The translations under genes were made by a program, and so were the position numbers. Below are positions 42,651-51,742 of a stretch of 60,270 nucleotides of DNA, piece after piece; within the stretch, counting starts at the first letter, position 1; each line of letters begins with the position of its first letter. The stretch lies in NCBI GenBank assembly GCA_023439185.1, contig JAEXOR010000032.1, forward strand, positions 1-60,270, read 5' to 3'. The notes beneath the pieces were generated by a model. That model had not been told where the DNA came from and did no database searches. It saw only the letters and a program-made list of their open reading frames with translations. This DNA is from Bacillota bacterium (GTDB taxonomy: Bacteria; Bacillota; Desulfotomaculia; Desulfotomaculales; Desulfallaceae).

Positions 42651-43977
42651 CGACGAAGAGCATATGTGCTGGGCGCTGGACCGGGCCATGCGCCAGGAAG
42701 GTTACCAGACAGAGGTAGCTTACCGGGGCCGCGACGGCTTGGATAAAATACGCGCGGAATCCCCCTCCCTGGTTATCCTCGACCTGCGGCTGCCTGACAT
42801 GGACGGACTCGAGGTGCTTAAAGAAGCCAAAGCGATGAATCCCAAACTGCCGATCATCATGCTGACCGCACACGGGACCATCGAAACCGCCATCGAGGCC
42901 ATGAAAATCGGCGCCGCGGATTACATCACCAAGCCCTTTGATTTGGAAGAACTAAAACTGGTCATTAAACAGAACCTGCTGGTAATCCAGTTGGAAACCG
43001 AGGTTACTTTCCTGCGTTCCGAGCTAACGGGCAAATACGGCAACTTTATTGCCCAGAGTAAGATTATGCAGGATATCATCGCCCTGATCCAGCGCGTGGC
43101 GCACAGCAGCGCCAGCGTGCTGATTACCGGCGAAAGCGGCACCGGCAAGGAAGTGGCGGCGGTATCCATTCACCAAAACAGCCCGCGGAATAACCGGCCG
43201 TTTATTACCGTCAATTGCGCGGCCCTGCCGGAACAGCTTCTGGAAAGCGAGCTTTTCGGCCACGAGCGGGGCGCCTTTACCGGAGCGACCGCCCGTAAAC
43301 TGGGCCGCTTTGAACTGGCGGACAAAGGAACGATCTTCCTCGATGAAATAGCCGAGATGTCTTTAAACATGCAGGCCAAACTACTGAGAGTACTGCAGGA
43401 AAAATCCTTTGAGCGCGTAGGCGGCACCGAAACACTGTCCGTCGATGTCAGAGTCATTGCCGCCACCAACCGGGAACTGGGCGAGGCCATAAAAAAAGGG
43501 GCTTTTCGCGAAGATCTTTTTTACCGTTTAAACGTCATCCATATTCATATGCCGCCCTTAAGAGAGCGTAAGGATGATATTCCTTTATTGGCGCAACACT
43601 TTTTACAAAAGTACGGTCATGTTTATCAGGTGGGCGAAATATCTTCCGCGGCCATGGAACTGCTGTGCGCTTATCATTGGCCGGGCAACGTCCGGGAGCT
43701 GCAAAACGTGATTGAGCGGTCCGTGATCATCTGCGGCGGCAGCAAAATAGAACCGGGGCACTTGCCCAGGGAGCTTAACGTCCCGCGCCATTCCTCAAGC
43801 AATGTGGTGGTCGACTTCCCCGACAAGGGAATATCCCTTGAGGAACTGGAAAAAGAGTTGATTTTAAAGGCCCTGGACAAAAGCGGCGGCAATCAGACCA
43901 AGGCGGCCCAACTGCTCGGCATAACCAGATCCGCCCTCTTATATCGTTCGCAAAAACACGATATTAGCTGGAATTAA
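42625..43977 (+). CDS. NtrC-type sigma-54 response regulator
   Basis: 450 residues if started at TTG 42625, which has GAGGAG eight bases upstream; upstream sequence in this frame overlaps the kinase gene and has no homology. Receiver domain with phosphoacceptor Asp53 (LVILDLRLPD), AAA+ domain with GESGTGKE, GAFTGA and GTIFLDEIAEM, and a Fis-type helix-turn-helix (NQTKAAQLLGITRSALLYRSQKH). It should drive sigma-54 promoters on phosphorylation by the kinase encoded just before it. Targets are not visible; no clear -24/-12 boxes were found in this region by eye. Confidence 0.92.
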   Translation: MVPKILIIDDEEHMCWALDRAMRQEGYQTEVAYRGRDGLDKIRAESPSLVILDLRLPDMDGLEVLKEAKAMNPKLPIIMLTAHGTIETAIEAMKIGAADYITKPFDLEELKLVIKQNLLVIQLETEVTFLRSELTGKYGNFIAQSKIMQDIIALIQRVAHSSASVLITGESGTGKEVAAVSIHQNSPRNNRPFITVNCAALPEQLLESELFGHERGAFTGATARKLGRFELADKGTIFLDEIAEMSLNMQAKLLRVLQEKSFERVGGTETLSVDVRVIAATNRELGEAIKKGAFREDLFYRLNVIHIHMPPLRERKDDIPLLAQHFLQKYGHVYQVGEISSAAMELLCAYHWPGNVRELQNVIERSVIICGGSKIEPGHLPRELNVPRHSSSNVVVDFPDKGISLEELEKELILKALDKSGGNQTKAAQLLGITRSALLYRSQKHDISWN

Positions 43978-44167
43978 TAACCAATGCACCTTTATGCACT
44001 GCCTGCAATAAGAATTTAAAATAAAATATATTCTTTTTGCAGGATTAATGATATTTATTCAGAATATTTTTTAAAACCATACCGTTAAACAGGACATCCT
44101 ATACCTAACAAAATACTTCGCACCGATCTCATTTTCTTCTTGAAAACTATGGAAGTGGTGGTGGCTA

Positions 44168-44773
44168 ATGACTATGCAATTAACAACAGACAAGGGTACA
44201 GTAAATATTGAAGGGTCGGTTTCACGCGCCAGACTGGAATTAATGGAGATAGACGAGGGACTGGGCAATTTCAGATCTCCCCGGCGCCAGAAGGAAGCGC
44301 TGATGGATATAGCCAATTTGCCCGAAGGGCTGGTTTATATAGCCCACACAGATGAAAAAATAATCGGTTACGTGCTGTTTCATTATCCCGGCGAGTACAG
44401 CCGCTGGATCAGACATCCGCGCCTCCTGGAACTGGGCGCCATTGAAGTAAGTCAATACTGGCAGAAAAGAGGCCTGGCCAAAGCATTGTTGACCGAAGCT
44501 TTTAAAAACCCGTCCCTGGAAGAGTATATCGTCATCACCACGGAATTTCACTGGCACTGGGATTTAAAAAGCAGCGGCCTGAACGTATGGCAGTACCGGG
44601 ATATGCTGAAAAAGGTGTTCGGTGCGGTTGGCTTTAAAAGGCGCCATACCGATGACCCCGAAATCCTTGAACATCAGGCAAATATGCTGATGGTCCGGGT
44701 CGGTAAAAACGTATCCAAGAACCACGCCGATATGTTCACCGACTTAACCTACCAGCACTCCATCCTGCTGTAA
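44168..44773 (+). CDS. acuA: AcuA-like protein acetyltransferase (GNAT family)
   Basis: 201 residues. The whole length parallels AcuA of Bacillus: NFRSPRRQKEALMDIANLPEGLVYIA, GYVLFHYPGEYSRW, LELGAIEVSQYWQKRGLAKALL (acetyl-CoA loop), YIVITTEFHWHWDLK, VWQYRDMLKKVF and NMLMVRVGKNVS. AcuA acetylates and inactivates acetyl-CoA synthetase. No acs gene is adjacent. It stands alone after the sigma-54 regulator with about 190 bases between them. Confidence 0.85.
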   Translation: MTMQLTTDKGTVNIEGSVSRARLELMEIDEGLGNFRSPRRQKEALMDIANLPEGLVYIAHTDEKIIGYVLFHYPGEYSRWIRHPRLLELGAIEVSQYWQKRGLAKALLTEAFKNPSLEEYIVITTEFHWHWDLKSSGLNVWQYRDMLKKVFGAVGFKRRHTDDPEILEHQANMLMVRVGKNVSKNHADMFTDLTYQHSILL

Positions 44774-44904
44774 GAAAAGCACGCTTATTCAGTTCCCTCA
44801 GCGCGCGCTTTTTAATACTTTAATCCTTAGTTCCGGCATAGTTGGGGACATTTCGTGTCCCCTGACCGCCATGGGCCGACTTTCCTAAAAGTATAAAAAA
44901 ACCC

Positions 44905-44935
44905 GACCCAGAGCACACTGCTCCGGGTCTATTTT
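44905..44935. terminator. Bidirectional terminator between acuA and the OYE-family gene
   Basis: GACCCAGAGC / GCTCCGGGTC stem with one mismatch, T-rich on the + side (TATTTTTA) and on the minus side (TTTTTTTATAC). Confidence 0.8.
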
Positions 44936-44981
44936 TACCGTTCCCATTCTGACTACTGAATTCTGACTTTTGACTCCTGCT

Positions 44982-46970
44982 TCACAATACCGCTCCGGCC
45001 AGGTAGCCCTGGCGCACCGCGTCCAACGCGTTACGCGGGGTTACAGCGTCGCCGGCCATGTATACCTCGGGAAGCTTTTCTTTAATCCTTTCACACAGTT
45101 CCGACTCCGGGCGGGATCCTACCGCCATGACCACCGTGTCCGCTTCAATCAGCTTCTCCCCGCCGTCATACTCCACCAGTACGCCCCGGTCGGTAATGGC
45201 GCTCACCCCGGCGCCGGTGAGCACCCACACCCCGAAGCGGCGCAGTTCCTGGAGGATAATCCAGCGCGACGTCGCTCCTAAGCCCGCGCCCACGGATTTA
45301 CGCATCTCAACCAGGGTAACCTCCTTGACCCCCTTTGTGGCCAGTTCCTTTAACCGCTCCCAATCCTCCGCCCCGTTCAGGGCCAGAAAATGCAGCGTTT
45401 CCGCGTCAATGGCGCCTTTCCGAGCCAAATACGCCGCGGTTTCGCATCCCACCGCTCCGCCGCCGACAACAACCACCCGCCTGCCGGAGGAGGCTCGCCC
45501 CGCCAGGATATCCCACGCCGGGACAACATTCGTACCGTCGGCGCCGGCAACCGGCAGCATGGCGGGAACAGCTCCGGTAGCCATGATCACGGCGTCCGCC
45601 CCAAAGGACTCAATATTATGCTCGTCCGCGTCCTTGCCCAGTTCCACTTTAACACCCAGCCTGGCCATCTCCGATACCAGGTACTCGACGAAGGAATAAA
45701 ATTCCCTGCGTCCGGGCGGCGCCGCCGCCAGAAGAAGCTGGCCGCCCAAACGGTCATTCTTTTCCCATAAAGTAACGTGATGTCCCCGACCGGCGGCGAC
45801 CCTGGCCGCTTCCATGCCGGCGACGCCGCCGCCCACCACAAGCACTCTTTTTGCCGGCGCGGCCGGGCGCGTACCGCCTTCGTGCTCCCTGCCCGCCTCC
45901 GGGTTAACCAGACAGCCCACCGGTTGCATGGTAAACACCGCGTCAAGACATCCCTGGTTGCACCCCACGCATTTACGGATTTCTTTAAACCACCCGGCGG
46001 CAGTCTTGGACACCAGATCGGGATCCGCAATCATGGGCCTGGCCATTCCGATCAAATCGGCGTTTTCGTTCCGCAGTATTTCTTCGGCCAAAAGCGGATC
46101 GTTAATCCGGTTGCAGGCCACCACGGGAACCCGCACCGCCTCGCGCACGCCCCGGGCCAGGTAAACGTAAGCGCCCCTGGGCACCGCCATGGTTATTTGG
46201 GGAATAAATGATTCATGCCAGCCGCCGGTAACGTTAAAGGCGTCTACCCCCGCTTCTTCCAACCGGATACAAAAAGCAACCGTTTCACGCAGGGTATTGC
46301 CGCCGGCCACAAATTCATTGCCGCTTACCCTGAACAACACCGGGTATTCCGGACCCACGGCACCCCTGACCCGGGCGGCCACATCCAGGCCGAATTTCAT
46401 CCGGCGTTCAAAATCTCCACCATATTCATCTGCACGCAAATTGCTGACCGGGGATAAAAACTGGGATATCAGATAACCTGCACTGGCAATAATTTCAACG
46501 GCGTCAAAACCCGCTTCTTTGGCTCTGACCGCCGCCCCGGCGAAATTTTCCACCGTTTGTGTAATTTCAGCCAGGGTCATTTCCCTGGGTTTTTGTCCGG
46601 TGATCCGGGAAGCCACCGCCGACGGCGCCACCGCTTGAACGCCGGATAAAAACGAGTATGAGTAGCGGCCCGGGTGAAACAACTGGGCAGCGATCCTGCC
46701 CCCTTCCCCGTGCACGGCTTCGGTTAATTCTGCCAGACCGGGTATGTATTTGTCATCGTCCAGCTTAATCATAGTACCGAAGCTATGTTCATCAATACCG
46801 CAGCCGCCGACAATAATCAAGCCCACCCCGCCCCTGGCCCGGGCCCGGTAAAACTCCACCAGTCTCTCGGTTACAAAACCGTCCCGGCAGTAACCCATGT
46901 GCATGGCCGGCATCACCACCCTGTTTTTGAGCTCCATCCCGCCTATTTTTATCGGAGTTAAAAGCTTCAT
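44982..46970 (-). CDS. NADH:flavin oxidoreductase / 2,4-dienoyl-CoA reductase-like enzyme
   Basis: 662 residues from ATG 46970 (GGAGG seven bases upstream). An N-terminal OYE-type TIM barrel binds FMN (LKNRVVMPAMHMGY, AQLFHPGRYS, DAVEIIASAGYLISQFLSP). A Cys cluster CVGCNQGCLDAVF...C follows for a [4Fe-4S] centre, then a C-terminal FAD/NAD(P) domain with two GxGxxG loops (VLVVGGGVAGMEAARVAAG, VVVVGGGAVGCETAAYLA). This is the FadH/TMADH/bile-acid reductase architecture. The substrate, probably an enoate or enoyl-CoA, cannot be told. Confidence 0.9.
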   Translation of the reverse strand: MKLLTPIKIGGMELKNRVVMPAMHMGYCRDGFVTERLVEFYRARARGGVGLIIVGGCGIDEHSFGTMIKLDDDKYIPGLAELTEAVHGEGGRIAAQLFHPGRYSYSFLSGVQAVAPSAVASRITGQKPREMTLAEITQTVENFAGAAVRAKEAGFDAVEIIASAGYLISQFLSPVSNLRADEYGGDFERRMKFGLDVAARVRGAVGPEYPVLFRVSGNEFVAGGNTLRETVAFCIRLEEAGVDAFNVTGGWHESFIPQITMAVPRGAYVYLARGVREAVRVPVVACNRINDPLLAEEILRNENADLIGMARPMIADPDLVSKTAAGWFKEIRKCVGCNQGCLDAVFTMQPVGCLVNPEAGREHEGGTRPAAPAKRVLVVGGGVAGMEAARVAAGRGHHVTLWEKNDRLGGQLLLAAAPPGRREFYSFVEYLVSEMARLGVKVELGKDADEHNIESFGADAVIMATGAVPAMLPVAGADGTNVVPAWDILAGRASSGRRVVVVGGGAVGCETAAYLARKGAIDAETLHFLALNGAEDWERLKELATKGVKEVTLVEMRKSVGAGLGATSRWIILQELRRFGVWVLTGAGVSAITDRGVLVEYDGGEKLIEADTVVMAVGSRPESELCERIKEKLPEVYMAGDAVTPRNALDAVRQGYLAGAVL

Positions 46971-47212
46971 TTCCATTCCTCCCCTGTTGCGCTAATACTT
47001 TACTCGTTATTTCTATTTTCCGGCATTATTTCCTGCCATACTTTAATCCCCGCCCCCCGGTTAAAACACTGACGTTTGCAATTGTGATTTAGCAGTCACT
47101 GTGATATATTATTTTTAAATATTTGTGATAGAAATAACATGGACTAAAAAACAATAACGCTTCTCCCCAATATTAGACGATTATATAGGTAAAAATTTTT
47201 TAAGGGGTCTGG

Positions 47213-48718
47213 ATGATGCCTTTTTTTCGTGTGTCCAGTTTAAAAACCCAATTACTGATAATTGTTCTGCTGGCCTTGCTGGTGCCGGCGGCAGCAATGC
47301 TATACGACATTTTCTTTACCGCTAAGACTGACTATGTACTGATAGATGAAACTGAAAAAAAGTTGATCCATATTACGGATTTAATAAACGAGAAAATGAG
47401 CTGGGAAATAAATAACATTGATGAAGACCGGAGTCCCGCGCTGGCGGAGATTTTTAATTCGTCTGCCGAGCCGTTAATCAAGCACTACCCCGGGGTGCGC
47501 ATCGGTCTGCATGAAATAGATACCAATAATATTACTGTACATGGTTATCTCCATGAATTCAAAGCGCGCTTGCCCGAAGAAAAAAAGGCACGTGAACGAC
47601 GCATCTATAATGAAACACAAGCCGGTATCGCCTCCGTCCTGGCCAGCGGCACATCGATTACCATGCTGGGCGAAACTTATGACGACAGGTTTTTGGAACA
47701 TCTGGTACCCGTCAAGATCAATTCCCGGGTAATTGCCGTCATCTGGACCGAGCAAATGATACACCCTATTTTTGCTCAAAGTTCCCAGGTGCGCCTGGTG
47801 ATTCGGTATATTATATTTTTCGTTTTTGGCCTTGGCGTTACCGTTGCGTTATTCACCATTTCCGGAGTTGTCAACCGTATCCGGGTTATTAAAGACGGCA
47901 TCATAGAAATGGAAAAAGATTTAAGCAACAGACTCCCCGAAATGTCCGGAGAATTGGGTCATGTTACGGCGGCAGTTAATGAGATGGCGCAGGTACTGGC
48001 TGAGAAGGAACAATTAATTGATCAGTACCGGCGCTCGGAAAATTTAATGGCCATGGGGCGTACGATTACTGAAATCGCCCATGAACTGCGGGCGCCGGTT
48101 AGTGTAATACAAGCCACTTCCCAGGCCATGGAGATAAATATTAAGGATAAACCGGAGTTAAAAGATTACGTGGAAAGAATTGAACGACAGGTGGAACGCC
48201 ATAACAAACTAATCAATGAGATCCTCGACTTCGGCCGCCCCGATCCAGGCACCATAGAAACACTGGATATAAATGATTTAATAAACTCTGTAGTTATAAC
48301 CATCGAACCTTTGTTTTCAAAAACCGATATCATGCTGGAATTCAAAACAGCGTCACAAACGCCGATCATCATTAACGGAAACGCTGAAAAGCTTAAACAG
48401 GTATTCATCAACCTGACCCTGAACGCTCTGGAAGCCATGCAGCAACATGGTACGTTAACCATCCAAACTTCCTGTGCCGACGGGCAGGCGATGATTTCGG
48501 TGAGCGATACGGGAGTAGGGATACCACCTGAAGATTTACCCAATATTTTTGAGCCGTTTTACACAAAAAAAGCCCGGGGAAGCGGTTTGGGACTGGCAAT
48601 AAGCAAACGGATCATTCAGATTCACGGCGGTTCAATTGAGGCAAGAAGCGAGGCGGGAACAGGAAGTATATTTACCGTGCATTTGCCTCTACAACAAACA
48701 TCCACTACCCAGGAATAA
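47213..48718 (+). CDS. Membrane sensor histidine kinase, paralogue lacking the phosphatase Asn
   Basis: 501 residues. Same layout as the kinase at 41055: YDIFF after the first membrane segment, IHPIFAQS before the second, then HAMP, HisKA and HATPase (NLTLNALEAM, DTGVGI, GSGLGLAI). The H box reads AHELRAPVS (His290), so the residue at H+4 is Ala294 instead of the Asn/Thr needed for phosphatase activity in this family. It has no adjacent regulator; the orphan receiver at 56552 or the NtrC-type protein at 42625 are candidate partners. Confidence 0.9.
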   Translation: MMPFFRVSSLKTQLLIIVLLALLVPAAAMLYDIFFTAKTDYVLIDETEKKLIHITDLINEKMSWEINNIDEDRSPALAEIFNSSAEPLIKHYPGVRIGLHEIDTNNITVHGYLHEFKARLPEEKKARERRIYNETQAGIASVLASGTSITMLGETYDDRFLEHLVPVKINSRVIAVIWTEQMIHPIFAQSSQVRLVIRYIIFFVFGLGVTVALFTISGVVNRIRVIKDGIIEMEKDLSNRLPEMSGELGHVTAAVNEMAQVLAEKEQLIDQYRRSENLMAMGRTITEIAHELRAPVSVIQATSQAMEINIKDKPELKDYVERIERQVERHNKLINEILDFGRPDPGTIETLDINDLINSVVITIEPLFSKTDIMLEFKTASQTPIIINGNAEKLKQVFINLTLNALEAMQQHGTLTIQTSCADGQAMISVSDTGVGIPPEDLPNIFEPFYTKKARGSGLGLAISKRIIQIHGGSIEARSEAGTGSIFTVHLPLQQTSTTQE

Positions 48719-48815
48719 GAATAAATATTCACGGCCTGCGCGGGGACTGAACTTTTTGAATTTTTAGTTAATTTTATGGTATAATATTGTACAAAAGCGG
48801 AAGGAGAAATGGGCG

Positions 48816-49199
48816 ATGCTTGAGGCATGGTTCAGACATACCGAACCGATTGAATTGGAACCCTATAAAGGCAGTTTAAAAGGGGTTGACGGTTGGCTTT
48901 CCAGAGAAGGCGTTTTATATCAATGCAATTATGTGGACCATTCTATCTATGCCGATAAGCTGTGTAAAAAATTTGGTTATCGACTGCTAAAGAAATTCCC
49001 CTATCATATGAATGGTGAGTATACCCTGGAACAGAAGGGGTGGGCTAAAATAAGCAACGGTAAGGTTCATTATATGAACGAAAAGCCCATGAGCAAAAAA
49101 CAACTGGAATTTTTATTTGATTATTTCATTTGCAATGGTTACAGCGCCAATGAATACCAGGAACTGGTACGCAAGCAGGAAATAATGGCGCCATTTTAA
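48816..49199 (+). CDS. Hypothetical protein
   Basis: 127 residues with GGAG before the ATG and a TATAAT-like box about 35 bases upstream (48780 region). Soluble; contains a repeated-looking aromatic pattern (GWLSREGVLYQCNYVDHS...GWAKISNGKVHYMNEKPMSKKQLEFLFDYF). Not recognised. Confidence 0.65.
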   Translation: MLEAWFRHTEPIELEPYKGSLKGVDGWLSREGVLYQCNYVDHSIYADKLCKKFGYRLLKKFPYHMNGEYTLEQKGWAKISNGKVHYMNEKPMSKKQLEFLFDYFICNGYSANEYQELVRKQEIMAPF

Positions 49200-49256
49200 T
49201 AATTCATGGTTTAATTTACTGAATATTATTGCAATTTTTATATTTTTTTGGATTTA

Positions 49257-49285
49257 TTGACTCTTTAATTGGTCAGGAGTATAAT
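49257..49285 (+). promoter_or_regulatory. Sigma-70-type promoter of the small-peptide/TauE operon leader
   Basis: TTGACT (49257-49262), 17-base spacer, TATAAT (49280-49285). Transcription would start near 49292, about 30 bases before the RNA motif at 49321. Confidence 0.75.
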
Positions 49286-49320
49286 ACGCTTAATAAAAAG
49301 AACTTGAAACTGAATATAAA

Positions 49321-49390
49321 GGCTGAATTGAAAAACGATAGGCCGGATGTTTTTGCGTTAAGCAAAATGCATCCGGCCTTTGCGTTTATA
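49321..49390 (+). ncRNA. Candidate structured leader RNA with overlapping terminator, copy A
   Basis: The motif 49321-49344 folds as outer stem GGCT/GGCC, internal loop GA/A, inner stem ATTG/CGAT and loop AAAAA. The GGCC strand (49341-49344) is also the start of the terminator 5' arm GGCCGGATG, which pairs with CATCCGGCC (ending 49378) and is followed by TTTGCGTTT. The two folds exclude each other. Copies B (56377-56400) and C (53237-53260) share the same 24-base layout with compensating changes. It precedes the operon of two tiny membrane proteins and a TauE exporter. The regulatory role is inference. Confidence 0.7.
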
Positions 49391-49415
49391 TAGTGAGAGG
49401 CGGTTTCGAACTGTA

Positions 49416-49437
49416 CGTGAAAGTTATAACAATCACA
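49416..49437. promoter_or_regulatory. Palindromic operator-like site O1
   Basis: CGTGA-N12-TCACA, sharing the 16 bases GTTATAACAATCACAA with the perfect site at 49477-49498, 61 bases downstream. Confidence 0.6.
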
Positions 49438-49476
49438 AGCCGGGCTTATTGTTGGTTGCTGTAATGGCTTATTGAA

Positions 49477-49498
49477 TGTGATTGTTATAACAATCACA
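49477..49498. promoter_or_regulatory. Perfect 22-bp palindromic operator-like site O2
   Basis: Perfect palindrome with half-site TGTGATTGTTA. It lies 28 bases upstream of the first start codon of the TauE operon. A related site is at 53150-53171. Confidence 0.75.
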
Positions 49499-49526
49499 AA
49501 TAAATTAGCAAAGGAGGTGGTGATTT

Positions 49527-49628
49527 ATGCTTAAATTTCTGGCCCGGGCATTTATGGTCGCGACTTGCGTCATATCCTGCAGTTATTGGGTTTACACTGT
49601 GGCCACACTGAAGTTCCTGGCCAAATAA
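49527..49628 (+). CDS. 33-residue membrane peptide
   Basis: ATG with AAAGGAGGTGGTG before it, an almost ideal ribosome site. The peptide is one hydrophobic helix (about 4-28, with two Cys) with Lys at both ends. It precedes a 69-residue membrane protein and a TauE exporter, all on the same strand and each with a strong ribosome site, so it is probably a small subunit or leader peptide of that transporter. Too short for most gene finders. Confidence 0.75.
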   Translation: MLKFLARAFMVATCVISCSYWVYTVATLKFLAK

Positions 49629-49655
49629 ACTGCTACTGAAAGGAGGAATTAAGAT

Positions 49656-49865
49656 ATGGGGATTTTTGAGTGGTATTTTAATTTGTATAATAATAGCCCT
49701 ATTCTTGCCGGCGCCTTCGTTCCGTTTTACATGGCTGCGCTGGGTGTGATATTTGCTCTCGTAGCCGATGTGGCGGTAAAGCTCACGGGTATCCACCTGG
49801 GCGATTACAAAAAAGAATATGAGGAAGATGAAGCAATACAGGAAGCCAAACCCAAAGCACATTAG
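49656..49865 (+). CDS. 69-residue membrane protein of the TauE operon
   Basis: ATG preceded by AAAGGAGGAATTAAGAT. One long hydrophobic helix (about 17-43) with a charged, acidic C-terminal tail (DYKKEYEEDEAIQEAKPKAH). Located between the 33-residue peptide and the TauE gene. Probably an accessory subunit; family not recognised. Confidence 0.8.
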   Translation: MGIFEWYFNLYNNSPILAGAFVPFYMAALGVIFALVADVAVKLTGIHLGDYKKEYEEDEAIQEAKPKAH

Positions 49866-49936
49866 CACTACCGGTCCATTAAAATGCTGAGCTATTATAT
49901 AAAATAAACTATTAAATAACGGAGGTGGCGATAAGT

Positions 49937-51130
49937 ATGCTGCACATGGCTTTGAGCGGTGTCGATATGGCCTGGTGGCCGTTGCTGTTGATCGGTTTCA
50001 GTGTAGGCGTAATTGGCGGCTACTTCGGTCTGGGCGGAGCCTGGCTGGTTACCCCGGCCCTTAACCTGTTCGGCTTCCCGATGGTCTACGCAGTCGGTAC
50101 GGATATGGCTCACGTAGCCGGCAAGTCCGTGGTGTCGACCTTCCGGCACTGGCGGTTCGGTCACGTCAGCGTGATCATAGCCTTAACCATGCTTATAGGT
50201 ACCTTTTCGGGCGTCGAGGTGGGCGCCCAGGCGCTCATGGCGCTGAATAAGGCGGGACTGGCCGGACCGGTGGTACGCTATATCTACATGGTCCTGTTGT
50301 TCAGTTTGTTTTTCTTTATGCTTAGAGAATATCTTAATGCCAAGAAGACCGAAAAGGCTACCGGCAAAGAGGTCAAGGACCTGGTCGGCAATAAATTATC
50401 AAGATGGCTCCAGGATAACATGGACGTACGGCCGGTTATCTATTGCACAAAAGCCCGCATTAGAATCTCGGTATGGGCGCTGATCTTCCTGGGCGTCTTC
50501 ACAGGTTTCGTGGCCGGCATCCTTGGTGTCGGCGGCGGCATCCTGCGGGTTCCCGCCCTGATCTACCTGGTCGGCGTTCCCACTAAAGTGGCCGTCGGCA
50601 CCGACCTGTTTGAGGTAATGTTCTCAGGGGCCTACGGTGGTTTCACTTATGGCGCCAAGGGAATGGTGGAACTGGTGGCCGCCACCATCATGCTGTGCGG
50701 CGCGGCTGTGGGCGCACAGTTCGGCACAATTTGCACCAAGTATGTGTACGGTCTTACCATCCGCCTGATCTACGCCCTGTGCTGTTTCTTCGCCTTCACT
50801 TCGGTGGTGCTGAAGCAATGGGCCTCCAGCTATGTTAAGGTATATGAATCGGGCATGCTGGAAGTGCTTGCCGCCGACGGCATTACAGGAGCCAAGGCCA
50901 AGATAATGCTGCAGTATGCGGAACCGATGCAGAATTATATGCTTAACGTGGCCAACCGGCCTGACTGGTGGCAGGCATTCCAGACAGGCAATACCATCAA
51001 CCTGATAGGCTGCGCAATAATCCTGGGTGCGGCTTTGAGTGTCTGTTCGGTAATCCTTTACATGCTGGTTGTAGGCATCATGAAGGAAAAACGCGAAAAG
51101 CGCAATATGGAGCAGCAGGCGCAAGCATAA
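49937..51130 (+). CDS. TauE/SafE-family anion exporter
   Basis: 397 residues from ATG 49937 (GGAGGTG nine bases upstream). Both TauE repeats are clear: GVIGGYFGLGGAWLVTPALNLFGFPMVYAVGTDMAHVAGKS and GFVAGILGVGGGILRVPALIYLVGVPTKVAVGTDLFEVMFSGAYGG. A hydrophilic insert of about 50 residues sits between the halves, and a last membrane helix ends in a basic tail. It is longer than the copy at 39640. In sulfate reducers such carriers may move sulfite, sulfate or related anions; the substrate is not shown by sequence. Confidence 0.92.
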   Translation: MLHMALSGVDMAWWPLLLIGFSVGVIGGYFGLGGAWLVTPALNLFGFPMVYAVGTDMAHVAGKSVVSTFRHWRFGHVSVIIALTMLIGTFSGVEVGAQALMALNKAGLAGPVVRYIYMVLLFSLFFFMLREYLNAKKTEKATGKEVKDLVGNKLSRWLQDNMDVRPVIYCTKARIRISVWALIFLGVFTGFVAGILGVGGGILRVPALIYLVGVPTKVAVGTDLFEVMFSGAYGGFTYGAKGMVELVAATIMLCGAAVGAQFGTICTKYVYGLTIRLIYALCCFFAFTSVVLKQWASSYVKVYESGMLEVLAADGITGAKAKIMLQYAEPMQNYMLNVANRPDWWQAFQTGNTINLIGCAIILGAALSVCSVILYMLVVGIMKEKREKRNMEQQAQA

Positions 51131-51139
51131 TATAAGGTC

Positions 51140-51170
51140 AGGAAGACCCGGAGTTCTTCCGGGCCTTCCT
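51140..51170 (+). terminator. Terminator-like hairpin of the TauE operon
   Basis: AGGAAGACCCGGA / TCCGGGCCTTCCT stem with one mismatch just after the TauE stop. The tail CAAAAAGATC lacks a T run on the + strand. Confidence 0.65.
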
Positions 51171-51214
51171 CAAAAAGATCTTTCAGGTACCACTCTATTG
51201 TTGGAGGGATCTGC

Positions 51215-51517
51215 ATGAAGTGGCCGTTTAAAATTAAAACGCCGGTTTGCCCGTCCTGCGGTTCAAAAGATACAACCACCGGTCGCATTGTCAGGTTATC
51301 TGCGGGATTTGCCCTTGGTATCGTGCTTACAACAATTATATACCTGGTCGGATATATTTATCCCACAGGCAGAGTCTTAATGCCCTTTACAATTTTTAGC
51401 GGCATGATTATTTGTGTCATACCTCCGCTGGGCAAATACTGCTGTTTGGAATGCGACGCGTATTGGAACCCTGAAAATCCGGAACTCGTCTGGAGGACAA
51501 AACCTCCCGGACTATAA
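51215..51517 (+). CDS. Small membrane protein with split zinc ribbon
   Basis: 100 residues. An N-terminal CPSC knuckle (residues 12-15) and a C-terminal CCLEC knuckle flank two membrane segments (about 30-50 and 57-75). The two knuckles could come together on the cytoplasmic side as one zinc ribbon. GGAGG upstream of the ATG. It follows the TauE operon and is unrecognised. Confidence 0.7.
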   Translation: MKWPFKIKTPVCPSCGSKDTTTGRIVRLSAGFALGIVLTTIIYLVGYIYPTGRVLMPFTIFSGMIICVIPPLGKYCCLECDAYWNPENPELVWRTKPPGL

Positions 51518-51537
51518 ACTTTGGCTCCTCCTCTCCC

Positions 51538-51562
51538 GCCTCCGCAAGGAGGCATTTTTTTT
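51538..51562 (+). terminator. Intrinsic terminator
   Basis: GCCTCC-GCAA-GGAGGC followed by eight T, shortly after the zinc-ribbon gene. Confidence 0.92.
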
Positions 51563-51742
51563 AGCTATCGTTAAAGAAATTTTCTAATTTTTTAAAATTT
51601 ATTGACAATTAACAGGAGCGTACTAAAATGAATTTAAAGTGTGATCTAAAAATAACGAATCGGTGGTTCAATATTTTAATCTTTTTTCCATAAAATGAAG
51701 CAGCAAACCGGACGAAATAACAGATCCAATTAACGGTGAAGC

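Noticed and set aside
51629..51694. 21-codon frame starting ATG AAT TTA with GGAG nine bases upstream
   Set aside because: It overlaps a TTGACA-16-TAAAAT promoter-like block, has no hydrophobic or conserved pattern and could arise by chance.
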